Shown: positions 6,777-8,811 of the stretch, piece by piece
How positions within the stretch are numbered: the stretch's first letter is position 1
Layout of the letters: every line of letters starts with the position of its first letter
Source of the DNA: Chitinivibrionales bacterium
GTDB lineage: Bacteria > Fibrobacterota > Chitinivibrionia > Chitinivibrionales > WJMI01
Assembly (NCBI GenBank): GCA_014729595.1
Contig: WJJU01000805.1
Span: 1-8,811 of the forward strand
DNA length: 8,811 bases
Reading direction: 5' to 3'
Notes under the pieces: model-generated
What the model was told of the DNA's origin: nothing
The model's database searches: none
What the model saw: the letters and a program-made list of their open reading frames with translations, nothing else
Position numbers and translations under genes: made by a program

Positions 6777-7601
6777 TTACATAAACAACCTCATAATCCC
6801 CTGGCGGGACGAGTTGGCCTGCGCCATCATCGAGACGGCCGCCTGTTGGCGGATGTTCAGATCGGTTTGCTTGGCCAGCTCTGCCATATCGTCAACATCC
6901 TCGATCTCCGATACCAGTGACTGCTGCGTTTGTATCACGGTATCGGTGAGATTCATCTGCCGATCGATGGCCTTGTCCATGTTCTCGGCGCCGATAAGGA
7001 ACTTCGACGCCTTCGTCACCACATCGTCAACCGCCTGCAGTGCCGTTGCACTGATGGTAGCGGGCGCGGCGGTACCGGTAAGAGTAGTAAGGCCGGTAAT
7101 ATCGGACGCCAACACCAACTGAGAGCTTGCCGAAGCAAACTGAACATTGAAGTTATTGGTCGCCGTACCCGGGTCAAGATCAACCGTGTCTACCGCGCCG
7201 GTCGCATAGACGTCCGTGTTGTTGTTGAGTGTCTGCACGATCGCCGTTTTCATGGACTCGAACTCTACGGCGGCTGCCTCGCGTTCATCGCTTCCGGCGG
7301 CATAGCGGTTGTAGTCTTCCGCCAGTTCACGCAGCTTCGCAACATCTTCGTAGACATCCTGGCCAACCGCCACCGCCTTTGAGGAGTCGGTTTTGGTCTC
7401 AAGCAGGCTCTGCTTGATGTTGCCGTAGTCTTTGATTGAACTTTTGACTCCAAGCGATTTAACATAACCGCTGAAATCATCGCTTGGGCTCTGGATACGC
7501 TTCCCCGAAGCAATCCGGGACATCACGTCAGTCAAGCGCTTTTCGTTTGCGCCGTAGATCTGACTCAGCGTCCCACTCATGTTACTCATTCCGCCGATCA
7601 T
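6777..7601 (-). CDS. fliC: Flagellin, probable main filament protein (FlaC in this annotation)
   Basis: A 274-residue flagellin. The N-terminal D0/D1 segment carries MSRIASGKRIQSPSDDFSGY (27-46), the family's conserved turn after the first helix. The middle (131-182) includes VDLDPGTATNNFNVQFASAS and TGLTTLTGTAAPAT. The C-terminal helix ends RQQAAVSMMAQANSSRQGIM and RLFM, an ordinary hydrophobic flagellin terminus. The ATG at 7601 has AAGGGAGG five bases upstream, an almost ideal ribosome site. It has a sigma-28 promoter preceded by an A9 tract, a GGA-hairpin leader shared with flagellin A, and a proper intrinsic terminator, so it is probably a single-gene transcript. The complete signals and normal ends make it my best guess for the major filament subunit; that ranking is inference. 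Confidence 0.93.
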   Translation of the reverse strand: MIGGMSNMSGTLSQIYGANEKRLTDVMSRIASGKRIQSPSDDFSGYVKSLGVKSSIKDYGNIKQSLLETKTDSSKAVAVGQDVYEDVAKLRELAEDYNRYAAGSDEREAAAVEFESMKTAIVQTLNNNTDVYATGAVDTVDLDPGTATNNFNVQFASASSQLVLASDITGLTTLTGTAAPATISATALQAVDDVVTKASKFLIGAENMDKAIDRQMNLTDTVIQTQQSLVSEIEDVDDMAELAKQTDLNIRQQAAVSMMAQANSSRQGIMRLFM

Positions 7602-7606
7602 GGCAA

Positions 7607-7638
7607 CCTCCCTTGTGTGGCTGTGACCTCCATGTCAC
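7607..7638 (-). promoter_or_regulatory. Candidate CsrA-binding leader of flagellin C
   Basis: In mRNA sense GTGAC (7638-7634), hexaloop ATGGAG (7633-7628), GTCAC (7627-7623): a perfect five-pair stem with ANGGA in the loop, the classic CsrA site. A second ANGGA is in the Shine-Dalgarno AAGGGAGG (7614-7607), its GGA 20 nt after the loop GGA, exactly as in flagellin A. A shared GAGGGGAAGC (in mRNA sense) lies further upstream in both leaders. No csrA or fliW gene is in the window. Confidence 0.6.
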
Positions 7639-7722
7639 TCGCGGCAAAGCTTCCCCTCTCTGCCCGGTGACGTTCTTGTGGTTCCGAGTTTTTGTTCCCG
7701 GACGCTTAACGCCCTAACATGT

Positions 7723-7759
7723 TTATCGGAGCAATTGAGGAAAGCTTTAGTTTTTTTTT
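7723..7759 (-). promoter_or_regulatory. Sigma-28 (FliA) promoter of flagellin C with upstream A-tract
   Basis: On the minus strand TAAA (7749-7746), 15 bases, TCCGATAA (7730-7723), one base from consensus. Nine consecutive A residues (7759-7751) sit one base upstream of the -35, a placement like an UP element that contacts the RNA polymerase alpha subunit. The other two flagellin promoters lack such a tract. Confidence 0.87.
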
Positions 7760-7806
7760 GAAGAAAATTGGTTGCCGCACTATTTCGGGGCGCCCCGGCC
7801 CTAGCC

Positions 7807-8661
7807 TCATGCCGAAAAGCCACATCCTCCGGAATTAATGATGGGCTCTAATAGCCCGGTCATGGGGTAATTCCGGCAAAACTGCTCGTACTGTTCCAGA
7901 GCCTTACGCTCACGCTTCTCCGCATTTTCGAGCAAATCGAGGCATGTTTCCACAAGCTGTTCGTACGGTACCATGCAAAGATCGACTTTGTGGTAAGGAT
8001 TATCCGCGGATTGTTCCGATACAATCGGACATCGATTGTTGAGCAGGTATGAGACCCGTACCTGTTCGAAGATTTGAGCGCTGTAATGATGAACGTTAAG
8101 CACGATTTTAGCCCGCGCGACAAGCCGATCACGCTCGTCGGCATAGATTCCGAAAGCGGTTTCCACCCGAGCACCAGCCCTACGAAGTCGATCCAACACG
8201 TTTCCGCGTCGCTCGTTGATACTGCCGTAAAAGAGGACATCGATATCGCTCGACCTACCGCGGACGATGCGTTCCAAATTCTTATGGTAGCCAACCGGCA
8301 ACAAGGTTGCGGCAATCCCCCGGTGCGAAAGAAAGGCTATATTATCGCGTGAATAATCCCACACGGAGCGGGCATTTTTTAGGAGATGCTCGATATTTGA
8401 AGAATAGACTCCCTCGCGCACACTGAGCTGCTCTAGTTGGTAGGGGATATAATCATAGCCCTCGAGCGCGGTTGGACGCCCAATAAGATGGTAACCAAGC
8501 ACAATATTAATGCGATTCGGCGCCGGCTCATTAAGCTTTAAATCACACGATCGTCCCAAATCAATCAGCGAACTCTTCAAAAGACAGGCTATCTCGATAA
8601 AAGCATACGAATGGCGGTAACCCGGTGGAGCGATTATGCAAACGCGGAATGGGTTGCGCAT
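7807..8661 (-). CDS. Glycosyltransferase-like protein (GT-B fold, group 1 type)
   Basis: A 284-residue cytoplasmic protein without membrane segments. It lacks a full family signature, but the C-terminal half reads like a GT-B nucleotide-sugar-binding domain: DIDVLFYGSINERR (139-152) beginning the second Rossmann fold, FGIYADERDRLVARAKIVLNVHHY (170-193), and IFEQVRVSYLLNNRCPIVSE (197-216), whose Glu and following Arg resemble the donor-phosphate contact region of group 1 enzymes. Proteins of this look are common in flagellar and polysaccharide loci. The ATG at 8661 has only a distant AAGGGG ten bases upstream, so translation may be weak. Ten bases past its stop lies a GC-rich palindrome (7786-7797) without an adjacent T-tract, a poor terminator. 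It is transcribed towards the flagellins, so a role in flagellin O-glycosylation is plausible by position but unproven; a surface-polysaccharide role is equally open. Confidence 0.7.
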   Translation of the reverse strand: MRNPFRVCIIAPPGYRHSYAFIEIACLLKSSLIDLGRSCDLKLNEPAPNRINIVLGYHLIGRPTALEGYDYIPYQLEQLSVREGVYSSNIEHLLKNARSVWDYSRDNIAFLSHRGIAATLLPVGYHKNLERIVRGRSSDIDVLFYGSINERRGNVLDRLRRAGARVETAFGIYADERDRLVARAKIVLNVHHYSAQIFEQVRVSYLLNNRCPIVSEQSADNPYHKVDLCMVPYEQLVETCLDLLENAEKRERKALEQYEQFCRNYPMTGLLEPIINSGGCGFSA

Positions 8662-8681
8662 AGAGGATGTACCCCTTTTTT

Positions 8682-8811
8682 ATGGAACTAGACGATTTCC
8701 GGCAATTCCTGCTCGGTCTTTTTAAGCAAAATAACAATTCCCTCCCCGGAGAACCGCATGATCCGCCAAATTCAGCGACAAGCGACATCCAATCTTGCCT
8801 AAGCGCGTGCA
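8682..8811 (+). CDS. Possible start of an unidentified protein, cut by the window edge
   Basis: From ATG 8682 the plus frame stays open for 43 codons to the end of the window, beginning MELDDFRQFLLGLFKQNNNS and then running into a Pro- and Ser-rich stretch. The first 15 residues look like an ordinary amphipathic helix. There is no good Shine-Dalgarno: AGAGGA lies about 14 bases upstream. The gene would be divergent from the glycosyltransferase gene, with 20 bases between the starts, leaving little room for promoters. I do not recognise the family, and a chance open frame is possible. Confidence 0.3.
   Translation, partial: MELDDFRQFLLGLFKQNNNSLPGEPHDPPNSATSDIQSCLSAC

Noticed and set aside
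6442..7122. 226-codon plus-strand open frame
   Set aside because: It runs antisense through the flagellin C gene, its terminator and the structured RNA, and its product is rich in Arg, Cys and Ser with no recognisable domain. It has no good ribosome site.
5339..7601. Recent gene conversion between flagellins B and C
   Set aside because: The conserved centre differs at many synonymous positions, so the proteins are similar without the DNA being near identical.
1..8811. CRISPR arrays, tRNA or rRNA genes, insertion sequences with transposase
   Set aside because: I saw no regularly spaced direct repeats, no cloverleaf-like or rRNA-like segments and no transposase reading frame.

Overview
The window reads as a chromosomal segment of a flagellated Gram-negative-type bacterium of moderate GC content. 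Strong AAGGGAGG-type Shine-Dalgarno sites, a complete MEP-pathway dxs gene and textbook sigma-28 promoters support this. The phylum cannot be fixed from the sequence alone.

Layout. At the left, on the plus strand, lies dxs (11-1921), then a 302-base gap carrying an extended -10 promoter, then a long TPR-sulfotransferase gene (2224-3957). After a 354-base gap with nothing convincing, the strand switches. Three compact flagellin genes follow on the minus strand: FlaA (4312-5127), FlaB (5339-6172) and FlaC (6777-7601); these labels are mine. Each has its own sigma-28 promoter of the form TAAA-N15-(G/T)CCGATA(A/T). Upstream of them, also on the minus strand, is a glycosyltransferase-like gene (7807-8661). 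The beginning of a possible divergent plus-strand gene runs off the right edge.

Working together. The flagellins are controlled by the late flagellar sigma factor. FlaA and FlaC also share a leader with a GGA-loop hairpin 20 nt before a second GGA inside the Shine-Dalgarno, the arrangement expected for CsrA translational control; FlaB lacks it. The flanking sulfotransferase and glycosyltransferase suggest, by position only, that the filament may be decorated with a sulfated glycan.

The most unusual item is a highly structured non-coding segment (about 6465-6704, minus strand) inserted between the FlaC terminator and the FlaB promoter. Its sequence and folds resemble the HEARO RNA family, now understood as the omega RNA of IsrB-type IS200/IS605 RNA-guided nickases, but no nuclease gene is present here. 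If so, it is an orphan, non-autonomous element whose presumptive guide would come from the flagellin terminator. A second surprise is that FlaB and FlaC are most alike in the middle and least alike at the ends, the reverse of the usual flagellin pattern.
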